DNA from: Burkholderia contaminans | Lineage (GTDB): Bacteria > Pseudomonadota > Gammaproteobacteria > Burkholderiales > Burkholderiaceae | Assembly (NCBI RefSeq): GCF_029633825.1 | Contig: NZ_CP090641.1 | Coordinates: 248,001 to 312,000, forward strand | Length of the DNA: 64,000 nucleotides | Direction of reading: 5' to 3' | Part shown: positions 35,959 through 46,500 of the stretch, one piece after another | Numbering within the stretch: the stretch's first letter is position 1 | How the letters are laid out: every line of letters begins with the position of its first letter | The notes under the pieces: generated by a model | Databases searched by the model: none | Told to the model about the DNA's origin: nothing | What the model saw: only the letters and a program-made list of their open reading frames with translations | Made by a program: the position numbers and the translations under genes

Positions 35959-36386
35959 AGCACGCGCATCCGACCGCACGCATCCGGCTGCTGACGCCGG
36001 CCGAACACGCCGGCGACTCGCAGCGGCACAGCGACGCGACGCTGACGATCGGCAACGACGAGGAACTGCCGCCGCTCGCCGAACACATCGCGCGGGCTGC
36101 GCGCATCGACCTGGCGTTTCCGTCATTCACCGATGGGCGTGCGTACAGCCAGGCGTACCTGCTGCGCAAGCGCTACGACTTCGCCGGCGACCTGCGCGCG
36201 ACCGGCGAGGTGCTGGTCGACCAGCTGCTGCTGATGGAGCGCACGGGGTTCTCGAGCGCGGTGCTCGGCGACGGCACCGATGTCGCGGCCGCGCGGCGCC
36301 AGCTCGACCGGTTTCCCGGCTTCTACCAGCACGATGCACGCACGGCGATGCGTCAGCCGAACGCGGCGACGCCCGCCGGAAAATGA
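35955..36386 (+). CDS. DUF934 protein associated with sulfite/nitrite reductase
   Basis: A 143-residue DUF934 protein (IDLAFPSFTDGRAYSQAYLLRKR; TGEVLVDQLLLMERTGFSSAVL). Genes of this family accompany cysI in proteobacteria; their biochemical role is not established, though they are thought to support the reductase. Start and upstream stop overlap as ATGA, so translation is coupled to the reductase. Confidence 0.88.
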   Translation: MKHAHPTARIRLLTPAEHAGDSQRHSDATLTIGNDEELPPLAEHIARAARIDLAFPSFTDGRAYSQAYLLRKRYDFAGDLRATGEVLVDQLLLMERTGFSSAVLGDGTDVAAARRQLDRFPGFYQHDARTAMRQPNAATPAGK

Positions 36387-36387
36387 A

Positions 36388-36411
36388 ACGGGCGGCCCGC
36401 AGGCCGCCCGT
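36388..36411. terminator. bidirectional terminator between DUF934 and acvB genes
   Basis: ACGGGCGGCC and GGCCGCCCGT pair perfectly around CGCA immediately after the DUF934 stop. On the minus strand the stem is followed by TTTCATTTTCC, so it could also end the convergent acvB transcript. Confidence 0.6.
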
Positions 36412-36464
36412 ACGATGAACCGGATGCTGCCGGCCGGCGCCCGCCGCAACGCGGGCGCCGGCGT

Positions 36465-37745
36465 TCAGCGCGCCGCGACCGGCTTGCCGAACGCGCCGAG
36501 GATCTTCTTCTCGAGCGCGATGTAGTCGCGGCCGAAGTGGTGATCGCCCTGCGTCTTGATCACGTCGGCGCCCGTGTTCACGAGTGCCGGACACATCGTG
36601 TCCTTCTCTTCCGCGCCATAGAAACACTGCACGAGCTGCGGCGGCACCTTCGCGATTTCCGGCGCGACCTTCAGCGCCTTGTCGCTTGCGGGCATGCCGA
36701 GCCAGCCCGTCACGCGGATCTGGAAATCGGCGGCCGGCGCGAAGCCGAGCAGCGACATCACGGCGACCTTGTCGCGCAAATCGGCCGGCAGCCGGTTGTA
36801 CGCGAACGGCATCACGTCGGCACCGAACGAGTAGCCGACCAGCGCGACGCGATTCGCATGCCAGCGCGCCATGTAGGTGCGCATCACCCGCGCGAGATCG
36901 CGGCTCACCTGCGCCGGCGGCTTCTCGCTCCAGAAATAGCGCAGGCTGTCGATGCCGACCACCGATACGCCGTCGCGCTGCAGCGCCTCGGCGATCGTCT
37001 TGTCGAGATCGCGCCAGCCGCCGTCACCCGAGATCACGATCGCGAGCTGGCCGTTGCCGCCCTTGGCCGGCAGCTCGACGAGCGGCAGGTCCGACACGTC
37101 GAGTTCGTCGCCGCTGGTGGTGTCCCGCAGATGCGACGTGACGAGCGACACGAGCTTCGTGGAATCGCCCGTGGCCGCCGTTTCGACGAAGCCCGGCATC
37201 GCGCGGCGCACGATCGTCGGATCCGGCGGGCACGGCTTGAAGCGCGGATCGAGCTTGGCAGCCGGATCGACCGAGACGACACCAGCGATCGTGTTCTCCG
37301 GCGCCATCGACAGGATCTGCTTCGCGATCGCGCCGCCCTGGCCCACGCCCGCGACGATCGGCGTGAAATAGCGCGACGACTGTGCAAGGCGTTCGAGCTG
37401 GTGGCTGACCGCTTCGGCGTCGCCGTCGAGGTGGTGACAGGCCTCCTGCTTCGCGGCGAGATTCATCGCATAACGCTCCGAATCGACACCGACCGTCATC
37501 GCACCGGCCTTCGCGAGCGCGTCGGCGGCCTGCTGGTCGGCCGCATTCCAGCCGGCCTCGCGCGAGAACAGCACGACGAAGCCGCGCAGCGGCCCGCTGG
37601 GTTTGGTAACGGTCACGGGCCCGTAGCGGCCGCCCGATACGGTTTCGGCCTTCACTGCGACTGGTTGCGTGGCGCACGCGGCGCCGGCCAGCATCATTCC
37701 CGCGCAGGCGGCTGCCGCCCGCGCGATTCCCTTCTTCAACATCAT
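36465..37745 (-). CDS. acvB: AcvB/VirJ-family periplasmic protein (lysyl-phosphatidylglycerol hydrolase type)
   Basis: A 426-residue secreted protein with two alpha/beta-hydrolase-like halves. The signal peptide ends near AACATQ. The C-terminal half carries the nucleophile motif GYSFGAD and QLAIVISGDGGWRDLD, matching VirJ; the N-terminal half has GVGQGG at the equivalent position, so the serine is missing there. In Agrobacterium and Rhizobium, acvB/atvA is paired with lpiA (mprF) and its product hydrolyses lysyl-phosphatidylglycerol. Here its ATG overlaps the mprF stop (ATGA). It probably tunes lipid charge made by MprF. Confidence 0.88.
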   Translation of the reverse strand: MMLKKGIARAAAACAGMMLAGAACATQPVAVKAETVSGGRYGPVTVTKPSGPLRGFVVLFSREAGWNAADQQAADALAKAGAMTVGVDSERYAMNLAAKQEACHHLDGDAEAVSHQLERLAQSSRYFTPIVAGVGQGGAIAKQILSMAPENTIAGVVSVDPAAKLDPRFKPCPPDPTIVRRAMPGFVETAATGDSTKLVSLVTSHLRDTTSGDELDVSDLPLVELPAKGGNGQLAIVISGDGGWRDLDKTIAEALQRDGVSVVGIDSLRYFWSEKPPAQVSRDLARVMRTYMARWHANRVALVGYSFGADVMPFAYNRLPADLRDKVAVMSLLGFAPAADFQIRVTGWLGMPASDKALKVAPEIAKVPPQLVQCFYGAEEKDTMCPALVNTGADVIKTQGDHHFGRDYIALEKKILGAFGKPVAAR

Positions 37746-40336
37746 GAACGCCGACCTCCAGCCAGCAATGACAGATCCGCCAGCGTGACGAACACGCCGA
37801 CCGTGCCCGAGGCCGCGAGGTAACGCGGCTCCCAGTGCGGTTCGAACTTGCTCTTGAATGCGCGCAAGCCGCGGAAGTTGTAGAAGCGGCCGCCGAAGCG
37901 CCAGACCATCAGGCCGATCCGGTGCAACGGCGACGGCATCTTCGCCGCCCCCATCCCCGAGAACGGTGCGATACCCAGGCTCAGCTTGCGGAAGCCCGCT
38001 TCCTTCAGATGCAGCGCGAGCTGCGTAAACAGATATTCCATCGCGTACGGCGATGCCTCCGGCAGATGGCGCATCACACCGACCGTCGCCTCGGTGTTGA
38101 GGTCGGTCGTCATGAACGTGACGAACGCGATCGGCTTGTCGGCCTGCCGCACCAGCATCACCGACTGCGTCGCCAGATAGCCTTCGTGGAACGCGGCGAC
38201 CGAGAAGCTCTTCTCGCGCGCGTCGCGGCTGTCGAGCCAGCCGTCCGAGATGTCGCGCAGCGCCGGCAGCGCGGCCGGCACGTCGCTCGGCGCGATCACT
38301 TCGACCGTCAGCGCGTCCTTGTCGCCGCGGCGCAGCGCGTAGCGCAGGTGCGACCGGTTCGAACCCTTCAGGTCGAAGCGGTCGAGCGCGATATGCGCTT
38401 CCTCGCCGAGCTTCATCAGCGTGAGCCCCGCGTCGAGATACAGCGGCAGCGCGTTCGCGCGCACCTGGTAGAACGCCGCACGGCCGCTATGCGCGTGCGC
38501 GAGCGCGATGAACTTGCTGATCAGCGCCGGCCACTCCTCGCGCGGCCCGACCGGGTCGTGCAGCGCGGCCCACGTGCGACCGTTCTTCGCATACATCAGG
38601 AAGGCCCGGCGGGACTCCGAGAACAGGAACGACTTGTCGCCCATCAGCGCGAGGCCCGCATCGCTGCATTCCTGCGCGCGGATGATCCGTTCGGCATCCG
38701 ACAGATCCTGCTCCGCGGGCTTCACGAAACGGCCGGGTGCCGGGCGCAGCAGCTGCCAGAGCGCGAACAGCGCGACGAACACGCCAGCGGCGAGCGTCGC
38801 GCGCAGCGCCCGCGGCGCACGCGCGTCGAACGAGAAATGCGACCACAGCTCGCGCGTGTACGGCACGTCGCGGAACGCGAAGAACAGCACCCACACGGCC
38901 AGCATCAGCACCATCGCCACCGACACGAACCAGCTCACCGTGAAGCGCTCCGCCAGCAGCGACGAATGGCGGTTGAAGCGGCGACGGCTGACGAGCAGCA
39001 GCACCAGCAGCGTGCCGAGCACGCCGGCCTCGACGAACGCGAGGCCTTTCGCCAGCGACAGCGCGAGGCTGGCGAGCGTCAGCGCGAAGGTCATCCACCA
39101 TGCACCGTCGAGGCGGCGCAGCAACCCGCGCGCGACGAACAGCAGCGCGACGCCAAGCACGCTGCAGATCACCTGCGAGCCTTCGAGCACCCACAGCGGC
39201 ACGAGGTGGCGCAGGATCGCGATCCGGTGCCAGAACGCGGGCGTCGCGCTCGAGATCACCAGCATCCCGCCGACCGCGAACGTCACGAGGCTCAGGAACA
39301 CCGGCGCGAGCTGCGATACGCGCACGGCCTGCCGCGTCACGAGCCGGCGCCGCAGCGCGCGGCCCTCGAAACCGGCCAGCAGGCCGGCCGACAGCACGAG
39401 CGGCACGCCGAAATAGATCGCGCGATATGCGATCAGCGCGGCCACCATCGCGTGCGGCGGCACTTCGCGGCCAAGCGTGAAGACCATCGCGGCTTCGAAC
39501 ACGCCGATCCCACCCGGCGTATGGCCGATCATCCCGAGCAGCAACGCGGCGGCGTAAACAGTAATGAAGGTCGGGAAGCCGACCGGCGCGGCCGGCAGCA
39601 GCACCCACAGCGTGAGGCCCGCCGCGACGACGTCGAGCACTGCATAGACCACCTGCGCGACGAGATCGCGCCGTGCCGGCACGTCGAACGACAGCCACTT
39701 GAAGCGCGTGACGACCGGGCGCGCGGTATTGCCGCACATCACGACCATCGCGGCCAGCACCACGAGCAGCGCGGCGCCGGTCCACGTGAGCACGCCGGGC
39801 GCGACATGCAGCATCGCGGCGAGCGCCTCCGGCACGCAGACCATGCCGATCGCCGTCATCCACACCATCGCGAGCGCCAGCGTGCCGCTCGTGAACACCG
39901 TCATCCGGCCGATCTGCGCGGGCGTGACGCCCGACACGCCGTACACGCGTGCGCGCACCGCGCCGCCCGTCAGCGCGCCGAAGCCGGTCGCGTTACCGAG
40001 CGCGGACCCGGCGATCGCGCCGATCCACAGCGCGACGCGCGGCACTCTCGCGGCGACATAGCGCAGGCCGACCGCGTCGCGGGCGACGAGCGCGAGATAG
40101 CTGAGGGCCGTCGCGGCCAGCGAAGCGCCCCACTCCCCGGCGGACATGTGACGCAGTTGGCGGATTACCGACCGGTAGTCGACGGATTCCGACAGGTGCT
40201 GGAAAACCACGATCAGCAGCAGGCCGATGCCGAGCGCAAGCAGCGGCGACAGCACGCGCTCGTTGCGGATCAGCGCCCGGGCACGGGCGATCACCGCCGC
40301 GGCACGACCAGGCGAACCAGAGTGGCGGGAAGACAT
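37742..40336 (-). CDS. mprF: MprF/LpiA lysyl-phosphatidylglycerol synthase/flippase
   Basis: An 864-residue protein. The N-terminal ~500 residues form many membrane helices (NATGFGALTGGAVRARVYG near residue 115 is a hallmark of the flippase region; HTPGGIGVFEAAMVF is another). The C-terminal ~300 residues are the cytosolic synthetase domain (GDKSFLFSESRRAFLMYAKN; PFSGMGAAKMPSPLHRIGL). MprF transfers lysine from Lys-tRNA to phosphatidylglycerol and flips the product, lowering surface charge and increasing resistance to cationic peptides and acid. It is the first gene of an mprF-acvB operon. Confidence 0.93.
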   Translation of the reverse strand: MSSRHSGSPGRAAAVIARARALIRNERVLSPLLALGIGLLLIVVFQHLSESVDYRSVIRQLRHMSAGEWGASLAATALSYLALVARDAVGLRYVAARVPRVALWIGAIAGSALGNATGFGALTGGAVRARVYGVSGVTPAQIGRMTVFTSGTLALAMVWMTAIGMVCVPEALAAMLHVAPGVLTWTGAALLVVLAAMVVMCGNTARPVVTRFKWLSFDVPARRDLVAQVVYAVLDVVAAGLTLWVLLPAAPVGFPTFITVYAAALLLGMIGHTPGGIGVFEAAMVFTLGREVPPHAMVAALIAYRAIYFGVPLVLSAGLLAGFEGRALRRRLVTRQAVRVSQLAPVFLSLVTFAVGGMLVISSATPAFWHRIAILRHLVPLWVLEGSQVICSVLGVALLFVARGLLRRLDGAWWMTFALTLASLALSLAKGLAFVEAGVLGTLLVLLLVSRRRFNRHSSLLAERFTVSWFVSVAMVLMLAVWVLFFAFRDVPYTRELWSHFSFDARAPRALRATLAAGVFVALFALWQLLRPAPGRFVKPAEQDLSDAERIIRAQECSDAGLALMGDKSFLFSESRRAFLMYAKNGRTWAALHDPVGPREEWPALISKFIALAHAHSGRAAFYQVRANALPLYLDAGLTLMKLGEEAHIALDRFDLKGSNRSHLRYALRRGDKDALTVEVIAPSDVPAALPALRDISDGWLDSRDAREKSFSVAAFHEGYLATQSVMLVRQADKPIAFVTFMTTDLNTEATVGVMRHLPEASPYAMEYLFTQLALHLKEAGFRKLSLGIAPFSGMGAAKMPSPLHRIGLMVWRFGGRFYNFRGLRAFKSKFEPHWEPRYLAASGTVGVFVTLADLSLLAGGRRS

Positions 40337-40736
40337 AAGTTGTTCAGTGGTGGTGCATAGCGTGTCGCGGCGCGGGTTGGCCGGGCGGCGACGTATCTGT
40401 GGTTGTTCTGCGTGGGCGGCCGGCCGAAGACGGGCTCGGAGGCGCCTGGGTCAGAACTTACGAGTATACGGAATTTATATTACAGAATCTTTCACGTCGG
40501 CTTTGTGCGTATTTGTGGTATCTCGTCCATCAAAAACGCATAAAGAGACAAGGCGTCCTGCAACGCAAGGTGCGCATCATACCGGGAACCGGGATGGTTT
40601 TTTCATCTGATGAATGACTTCCGATGCATTTGGGAAAAAATCGCCGGGCGCGCCCGCGCGGACAGGGACAAATACGCAACGCCGCGCGGCTTTCCGGGAC
40701 GGGAGGCGCCGATCTCAGGCAGGCACCCGCTTTCCG
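40337..40736 (-). promoter_or_regulatory. upstream region of mprF-acvB, with an AT-rich promoter-like island
   Basis: A 400-base gap. The stretch at about 40451-40620 is far richer in A/T than the surroundings and contains minus-strand TATACT (40463-40468), a good -10 candidate for mprF, though no strong -35 is spaced correctly. The rest is GC-rich. Open frames across the gap look like spurious translations. Confidence 0.4.
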
Positions 40737-41171
40737 TCACTTCGCCCGCTCATGCTCCCCCAACCCGATCGCCTTGTAGTCGTACGTCGGATAGAACTCC
40801 GTCCGGTACGCGCCCCACGCCGTATCCTCGAGCACGCGATTGACCTCGCGCAGCCGCGACGCCGGCAGCCGCAGCACGACGATCTGCCCGATTCCCATCG
40901 TCACGGTCCAGCTCACGACTTCGACGCCCGGCGGCGGAAACGCCTTGTAGAACCCCTGCTTCGCGAGTTGCGCATTCAGCTCGGCGAGCGGGCGCGACTG
41001 GTCGTGCTTGAGGAAAACAGTCAGCAGCACCGCATTGTCGGGCGTCGCGGCAGCCGCGCCCGCCGGCACCGTCGACGTCTGGCCGACGGCCGGGGCGCTG
41101 CAGATCGCAGCACCGGCCAACACTGCAGCAATGGCAAAGGTTCGAATCGGGAAATCCGGGCGTGCCTTCAT
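40737..41171 (-). CDS. secreted hypothetical protein
   Basis: A 144-residue protein with a Sec signal peptide (FAIAAVLAGAAICSAPAVGQ, cleavage about residue 30). The mature part (AVLLTVFLKHDQSRPLAELN; VVSWTVTMGIGQIVVLRLPA; YPTYDYKAIGLGEHERAK) looks like a small alpha/beta periplasmic domain. I do not recognise a named family. GGAG lies seven bases before the ATG at 41171. Confidence 0.72.
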   Translation of the reverse strand: MKARPDFPIRTFAIAAVLAGAAICSAPAVGQTSTVPAGAAAATPDNAVLLTVFLKHDQSRPLAELNAQLAKQGFYKAFPPPGVEVVSWTVTMGIGQIVVLRLPASRLREVNRVLEDTAWGAYRTEFYPTYDYKAIGLGEHERAK

Positions 41172-41251
41172 GACGCAACTCCATGGCTTCGTGGCTGGAG
41201 CCGCCATCATGCGCCGCCGGCCCCAATGCTGCAGCCGGCAGGCCGCTGCGC

Positions 41252-42166
41252 CTACGCGTCGCCCGCGCCTTCGCGCTCGCGCAGCACGTCGATGAACGCG
41301 CGCAGCTTGGCCGGCACGTGCTTGCGATTGACGTAGTACAGCCACATCGGCGGGAGCCTGCGACACGCGCCCGGCAGCACCTCGACGAGCGTGCCGTCGT
41401 GCAAGTCCTGCTCGATCCGCTCGCGCATGAACGCGAACGCGATGCCGACGCCCGCACGCGCCGCATCGATCACCCCGTCGGCATCGTTCGTCACGAACAC
41501 GCCGTCCGGATCGAGATCGACGTCGCGCTGCCCGTCGCGCAACAGCCATTTGTGCAGGCGTCCGCTCTCCGAGAACCGGAATCGGATGCACGCATGCCGC
41601 TCGAGCTCGGCAATCGACGCCGGCGCGCCATACCGCGCCAGATAGCCGGGCGACGCCACCAGCGCGCACGTCAGCGCCGGCGCGATCCGCACGCCGATCA
41701 TGCCCGGCTGCAACCGGTCGGCCAGGCGAATCCCCGCATCGAACCCGTCCTTCGCGATATCGACCAGCTCGTTTTCGTAGCGGATCTCGAGTCGGACTTT
41801 CGGATAGCGTTCGCGGAACGTCGCGAGCACCGGCGCGATCACGAGCGCTCGCGCCAGCGGCAGCGCGGTCACGCGCAACAACCCGTTCGGCTCGCTGCGC
41901 GCATCCTTCAGTTCGTCGCGAGCCTGCATGACCTGCCGGTACGCGGGCTCCGTCTGCCGCCAGTAGCGCTGGCCGGCTTCCGTGAGGCTCACGCCGCGCG
42001 TGCTGCGGTTGAACAGCTTCACGTTCAGCTCGCCTTCGAGCTGGCCGATCGCCAGGCTGACGGCGGCCGGCGTCAGGCCGAGGGCAGCCGCGGCGCGCGT
42101 GAAGTTGCCGGCCGTCGCGACGGTCATGAACACGTGCAGCCCGGCCATCGGATCGCGTCTGCTCAT
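41252..42166 (-). CDS. LysR-family transcriptional regulator
   Basis: A 304-residue LysR protein of the CrgA/PtxR-like group: LHVFMTVATAGNFTRAAAAL then LTPAAVSLAIGQLEGEL for DNA binding, and an effector domain with LLRVTALPLARALVIAPVLA. The ATG at 42166 (MSRRDPMAGL) is the family-typical start. It is divergent from the GlcG-like/SDR gene pair with 106 bases between, and probably controls them. Confidence 0.9.
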   Translation of the reverse strand: MSRRDPMAGLHVFMTVATAGNFTRAAAALGLTPAAVSLAIGQLEGELNVKLFNRSTRGVSLTEAGQRYWRQTEPAYRQVMQARDELKDARSEPNGLLRVTALPLARALVIAPVLATFRERYPKVRLEIRYENELVDIAKDGFDAGIRLADRLQPGMIGVRIAPALTCALVASPGYLARYGAPASIAELERHACIRFRFSESGRLHKWLLRDGQRDVDLDPDGVFVTNDADGVIDAARAGVGIAFAFMRERIEQDLHDGTLVEVLPGACRRLPPMWLYYVNRKHVPAKLRAFIDVLREREGAGDA

Positions 42167-42272
42167 CGTCTGCCCATCATTAAAAAAACTTGAAACTCCT
42201 TCGAGCGGAATGCGGATTCTCCCATATACCGCCACCGCCTACACTGGCGCTGTCGTCCCACCGGAGCCTCGC

Positions 42273-42710
42273 ATGAACCCGCTCACCGCCGCACTGCCGC
42301 TCGCCGTCGCCCGCCGCACGATCGACGCGGCGCTGGCGCATGCCGCATCGCTGCAGGTCGCCGGCATCGCCGTCGCAATCGTCGATGCCGGCGCGAACCT
42401 GCTCGCGTTCGCGCGCACCGACGACTGCTTTCTCGGTGCGATCGATCTCGCGCAACGCAAGGCGCTGACGGCGATCCGCTTCCGCGCCTCGACCGGCGCA
42501 CTCGGTGCGATGTCGGGCGACGGTCCGCTGCGCGGCATCGAGCACAGCCACGGCGGGCTCGTCACGTTCGGCGGCGGCGAACCGCTCGTCGACGGCGACG
42601 GGCGATGCGTCGGCGCGATCGGCATCTCGGGCGGCAGTGTCGACGAAGACACCGCGATCGCGCAGCACTGCCGCGACCGCTTTCCGGCAACGTTCCACTC
42701 CACAAGGTAA
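42273..42710 (+). CDS. GlcG/HbpS-like (haem-degrading family) protein
   Basis: A 145-residue protein matching the GlcG/HbpS domain: LAHAASLQVAGIAVAIVDAGANLLAFARTD, LAQRKALTAIRF and the Gly-rich GGLVTFGGGEPLVDGDG. Members bind haem or small ligands; the GlcG members accompany oxidoreductases. GGAG precedes the ATG. The SDR gene starts five bases after the stop, so they form a two-gene unit. Confidence 0.84.
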   Translation: MNPLTAALPLAVARRTIDAALAHAASLQVAGIAVAIVDAGANLLAFARTDDCFLGAIDLAQRKALTAIRFRASTGALGAMSGDGPLRGIEHSHGGLVTFGGGEPLVDGDGRCVGAIGISGGSVDEDTAIAQHCRDRFPATFHSTR

Positions 42711-42714
42711 GCAC

Positions 42715-43491
42715 ATGGCACAGAAACGCATCCTCATCACCGGCGCGGGCACCGGCTTCGGCCGCGAAGTCGCGTTGCGCCTCGCCGAACGCGGTCACGA
42801 CGTGACGGCCGGCGTGCGCGTCATCGCCGAAATCGACGCACTGACGGCCGCCGCCAAGCAGCGCGGCACCGCGCTGCGCGCGATCAAGCTCGACGTGACG
42901 TCACCACATGACCGCGCCCGCGCGGCCGAACTCGGCATCGACGTGCTCGTGAACAACGCGGGCGTGGGCGAAGCCGGCGCGCTCGTCGACCTGCCGGTCG
43001 AGATCGTGCGCGAACTGTTCGACGTGAACGTGTTCGGGCCGCTCGAACTCACCCAGCAGATCGCGCGCGGCATGCTCGCGCGCGGGCACGGCAAGATCGT
43101 GTTCGTGTCGTCGATCGCGGGCCTGATCACGGGGCCGTTCACCGGCGCCTATTGCGCGTCGAAGCACGCGGTCGAATCAGTGGCCGAGGCGATGCACGCG
43201 GAACTCGCGCCGCACGGGATCAAGGTCGCGGTCGTCAACCCCGGCCCGTACAGCACGGGCTTCAACGACCGGATGATGGAAACGACGCGACGCTGGCGCG
43301 ATCCGGCCGTGCATACCGTGACGCCCGAGCGGCTGACGTTCCCGCTCGAACAGCACGACCCGGAGGAAATGATCGCGAAGATGGTCGACGTGATCGACAG
43401 CGGCGGCGGCGCATTCCGCAATGTGCTGCCGGCATCGTCGGAAGCGTTCGTGCGCGCCGAACAGGCGCACGCGTGGGAGCGGCGGCAGTAA
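42715..43491 (+). CDS. short-chain dehydrogenase/reductase
   Basis: A 258-residue classical SDR: NAD(P)-binding RILITGAGTGFGREVALRLA (TGxxxGxG), LVNNAGVGEAG, catalytic Ser in FVSSIAGLITG and the YCASK motif (Tyr-x3-Lys). Complete and apparently functional. The substrate is unknown. It is the second gene after the GlcG-like gene and converges on the nitrate reductase gene. Confidence 0.9.
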   Translation: MAQKRILITGAGTGFGREVALRLAERGHDVTAGVRVIAEIDALTAAAKQRGTALRAIKLDVTSPHDRARAAELGIDVLVNNAGVGEAGALVDLPVEIVRELFDVNVFGPLELTQQIARGMLARGHGKIVFVSSIAGLITGPFTGAYCASKHAVESVAEAMHAELAPHGIKVAVVNPGPYSTGFNDRMMETTRRWRDPAVHTVTPERLTFPLEQHDPEEMIAKMVDVIDSGGGAFRNVLPASSEAFVRAEQAHAWERRQ

Positions 43492-43536
43492 CGAGCCGGG
43501 CGGCAGGCACCGGATGACGGGCCGCCGCCCGCGAGA

Positions 43537-46500
43537 TCAGTACACGTCCCGCATATAGCGCCGCGCCTTCGAAAGCCGCGCGACGTAGTCGTTCGCGGCT
43601 TCGTCCGACATCCCGCCGTGCTCGGCAACGACCGCCTTCAGCGCCGCATCGACGTCCTTGGCCATCCGCGCGGCATCGCCGCACACGTAGAAGTGCGCGC
43701 CTTCCTCCAGCCATGCGAACAACTCGGCGCCTTGCTCGCGCATCCGGTCCTGCACGTAGATCTTGTCTGCCTGGTCGCGCGAGAACGCGAGATCGAGCCG
43801 CGTCAGGAAGCCGCTGTCGTGCATCGCGCGCAGCTCGTCGCCGTAGTAGAAGTCGGTCTGCGCATGCTGCTCGCCGAAGAACAGCCAGTTGCGCCCGCGC
43901 GCGCCGCGCGCCTGCCGCTCGTGCAGGAAGCCGCGGAACGGCGCGACGCCGGTACCCGGGCCGACCATCACGATCGGCACGTCGCCGCTCACCGGCGGCC
44001 GGAAATGCGCGGACTTCTGCACGAACACCGGCACGCGACCGTCATCCGCGCGATCGGCGAGGAACGTCGACGCCACCCCTTTGCGCGCACGCCGGCCGTT
44101 GTGATAGCGCACGGCCGACACGGTCAGGTGGATCTCGCCCGCATGCGCGCTCGGGCTCGACGCGATCGAATAGAGGCGCGGCTGCATGCGCTTGAGCATC
44201 CCGACCAGCTCCGTGCCCGACAGCTCGACCGGAAACTCGTGCAGCACGTCCGCGAGCTGCTGCCCCCACAGCCATTGCTTCAGGTCGCCCTTGCGGTCGT
44301 CGCCGAGCAGCGCCTTCAACGCGCCGTTCGCGCTGCGCGACGCGATGAACGCGAGCGTGTCCGGATGCGGGCGCGTGATGTCGAAGTGACGCGCGAGCGC
44401 GTCACCGAGGCGCACATCGCCGACACCCGCCACCGACACGGGGGCATCGGCCTTCAGCGCGGTGACGGACAGCAGTTCGTCGACCAGCTCCGGGCAGTTG
44501 GTCGGCCACACGCCGAGCGCGTCGCCGGTTTCGTATTCGAGGTTCGCGCCTTCGGTCGACAGCGACACATAGCGCGTCTCCTTCGCCGCACCCGGACGGT
44601 TCAGCCGCAGGTTCGCGACGAGCTTCGACGGCGCCGGATGCGCCTTCGTCGGCAGCAGCCCCGACGGGCTCATCCCGCCGGTCGGCACCGCGTGCAGCGC
44701 GGCGTCGGCCTCCTTGATCCGCGCGACGACGCGTTCGAGCCACTGGTCGGCGTCGCGCTGGAATTCGACGTCGCAATCGACGCGCGCGCAGAGACGCGCC
44801 GCGCCGAGTTCCGCGAGCCGAGCGTCGAGCCGGCGGCCGTGGCCGCAAAACTGGTCGTAGTTGCGATCGCCGAACGCGAGCACGGCGAAGTGCACGCCGT
44901 CGAGGCGCGCGGCGCTGCCGGCCTGCAGCGCGTCCCAGAATTCGCTGCCGTTGTCGGGCGCATCGCCGTCGCCGAACGTGCTCGTCATCAGCAGCACGTA
45001 CTGCGCACCGGCGAGCGACGCCACCGGGTAGTCCGACATGCACGCGGTGCGGATGTCGAAGCCCGCGTTCATCAACTGAGTCGCGTAATCCTCGGTCAAC
45101 GATTCTATGTTGCCGGTCTGCGATGCCCACAGCAGCACGACCTTCGGCCGCGCGCGCACGATCCGCACGCCGCCGGACGCGCCGGCATCGGCCGGCAGCG
45201 ACGGCGCCGCACCGTCCTGTGCCCGAGCGGGCGCCGAACGGCTGAACAACCCCGCGAGCATCCCGTCGAGCCAGAAGCGAACCGGCAGCGTGAGCGGCGC
45301 GGCTGCCGGCACCACGGGCACGCCGCCCTCGCGCCGGCCCGCGCCCGCCTTCAGCCCGCTGACGAAGCCGGCCACGTACAGCCGCTCGGTGTCCGTCAAC
45401 GGCGGCGGCGCGATATCGGCCACGCCGAGCGCCGCCGCGAAAGTGTCGATGTCTGCCATGTCGGATTCCTGTGAAGCAGTCGCCTGCACCAGCGCCGGCG
45501 CCGGCTGCGCGTCGTCGGCGCGGGCGTCGGGATGCGCGGCCGCTTCATCGGCGGACGCGAACGCATCGGTCTCGACGCGCCGCAGCGCGACCGCGCAGTA
45601 TTTCAGTTCGGGTTGCTGCGATTCGGGGTCGATCGCGTCGTTCGTCACCGCGTTGATGCACAGCTCGTCGCCGTACACGTCGTTCCAGTGCATCGGCGCG
45701 AAGCAGTTGCCACGCTGCACGCGCTCGGTCACGACGGCCGGCAGCACCGCGCGGCCGCGCGCCGAACGGATCTCGACGCTGTCCTTCGCGGCGATGCCGA
45801 GCGCGCTCGCATCGTCCGGGTGCAGCTCGACGAACGGGCGCGGGTTGAGCTTGTTCAGCATCGCGACCTTGCCCGTCTTCGTCATCGTGTGCCATTGATG
45901 CTGCAGCCGCCCGGTGTTCAGCACGATCGGGAACGTGTCGCCGGGCAGCTCGGCCGGATCGACGTGCGGCCGCGCGAAGAAGCGCGCCTTGCCCGACGGC
46001 GTCGGGAACGCGACGCGCGGCGCGTCGTTGCCGTCGGCGGCCGGGCGCAGCGTCTGGCTCACGCCGTCGTTCAGGTAGCGGATCGGGTGGCGTTCGCGCG
46101 CGGTGCCCGGCGCGACCGGCCACTGCACGGGCCCGTCGCGCAGCGCCGCATGGCTCGCGCCGCGCAGGTCGTAGCCGGTCGCCGGATTCGAGAAGCGCAC
46201 GATCTCGTCGAACACGTCGGCCGCCGACGCATAGTCGAACGCATCGCCGTAGCCCATCGCGCGCGCGACTTCCGCGACGATGCGCCAGTCGGGCAGCGCG
46301 TCGCCCGGCGGCGCGATTGCCGCGCGCATCAGCGTCATGTTGCGCTCGGAGTTGATCATCACGCCGTCGCCTTCCGCCCACAGCGCGCCGGGCAGCAGGA
46401 TGTCCGCATAGCGGTTGGTCTCGGTGTCGAGGAATGCATCCTGCGCGATCACGAGCTCGGCGGCCTGCAACCCGGCGATCACGTTCTGCCGGTTCGGCAC

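Noticed and set aside
40399..40617. Small plus-strand frame in the gap upstream of mprF.
   Set aside because: No ribosome-binding site, no recognisable domain, and it crosses the AT-rich promoter-like island.
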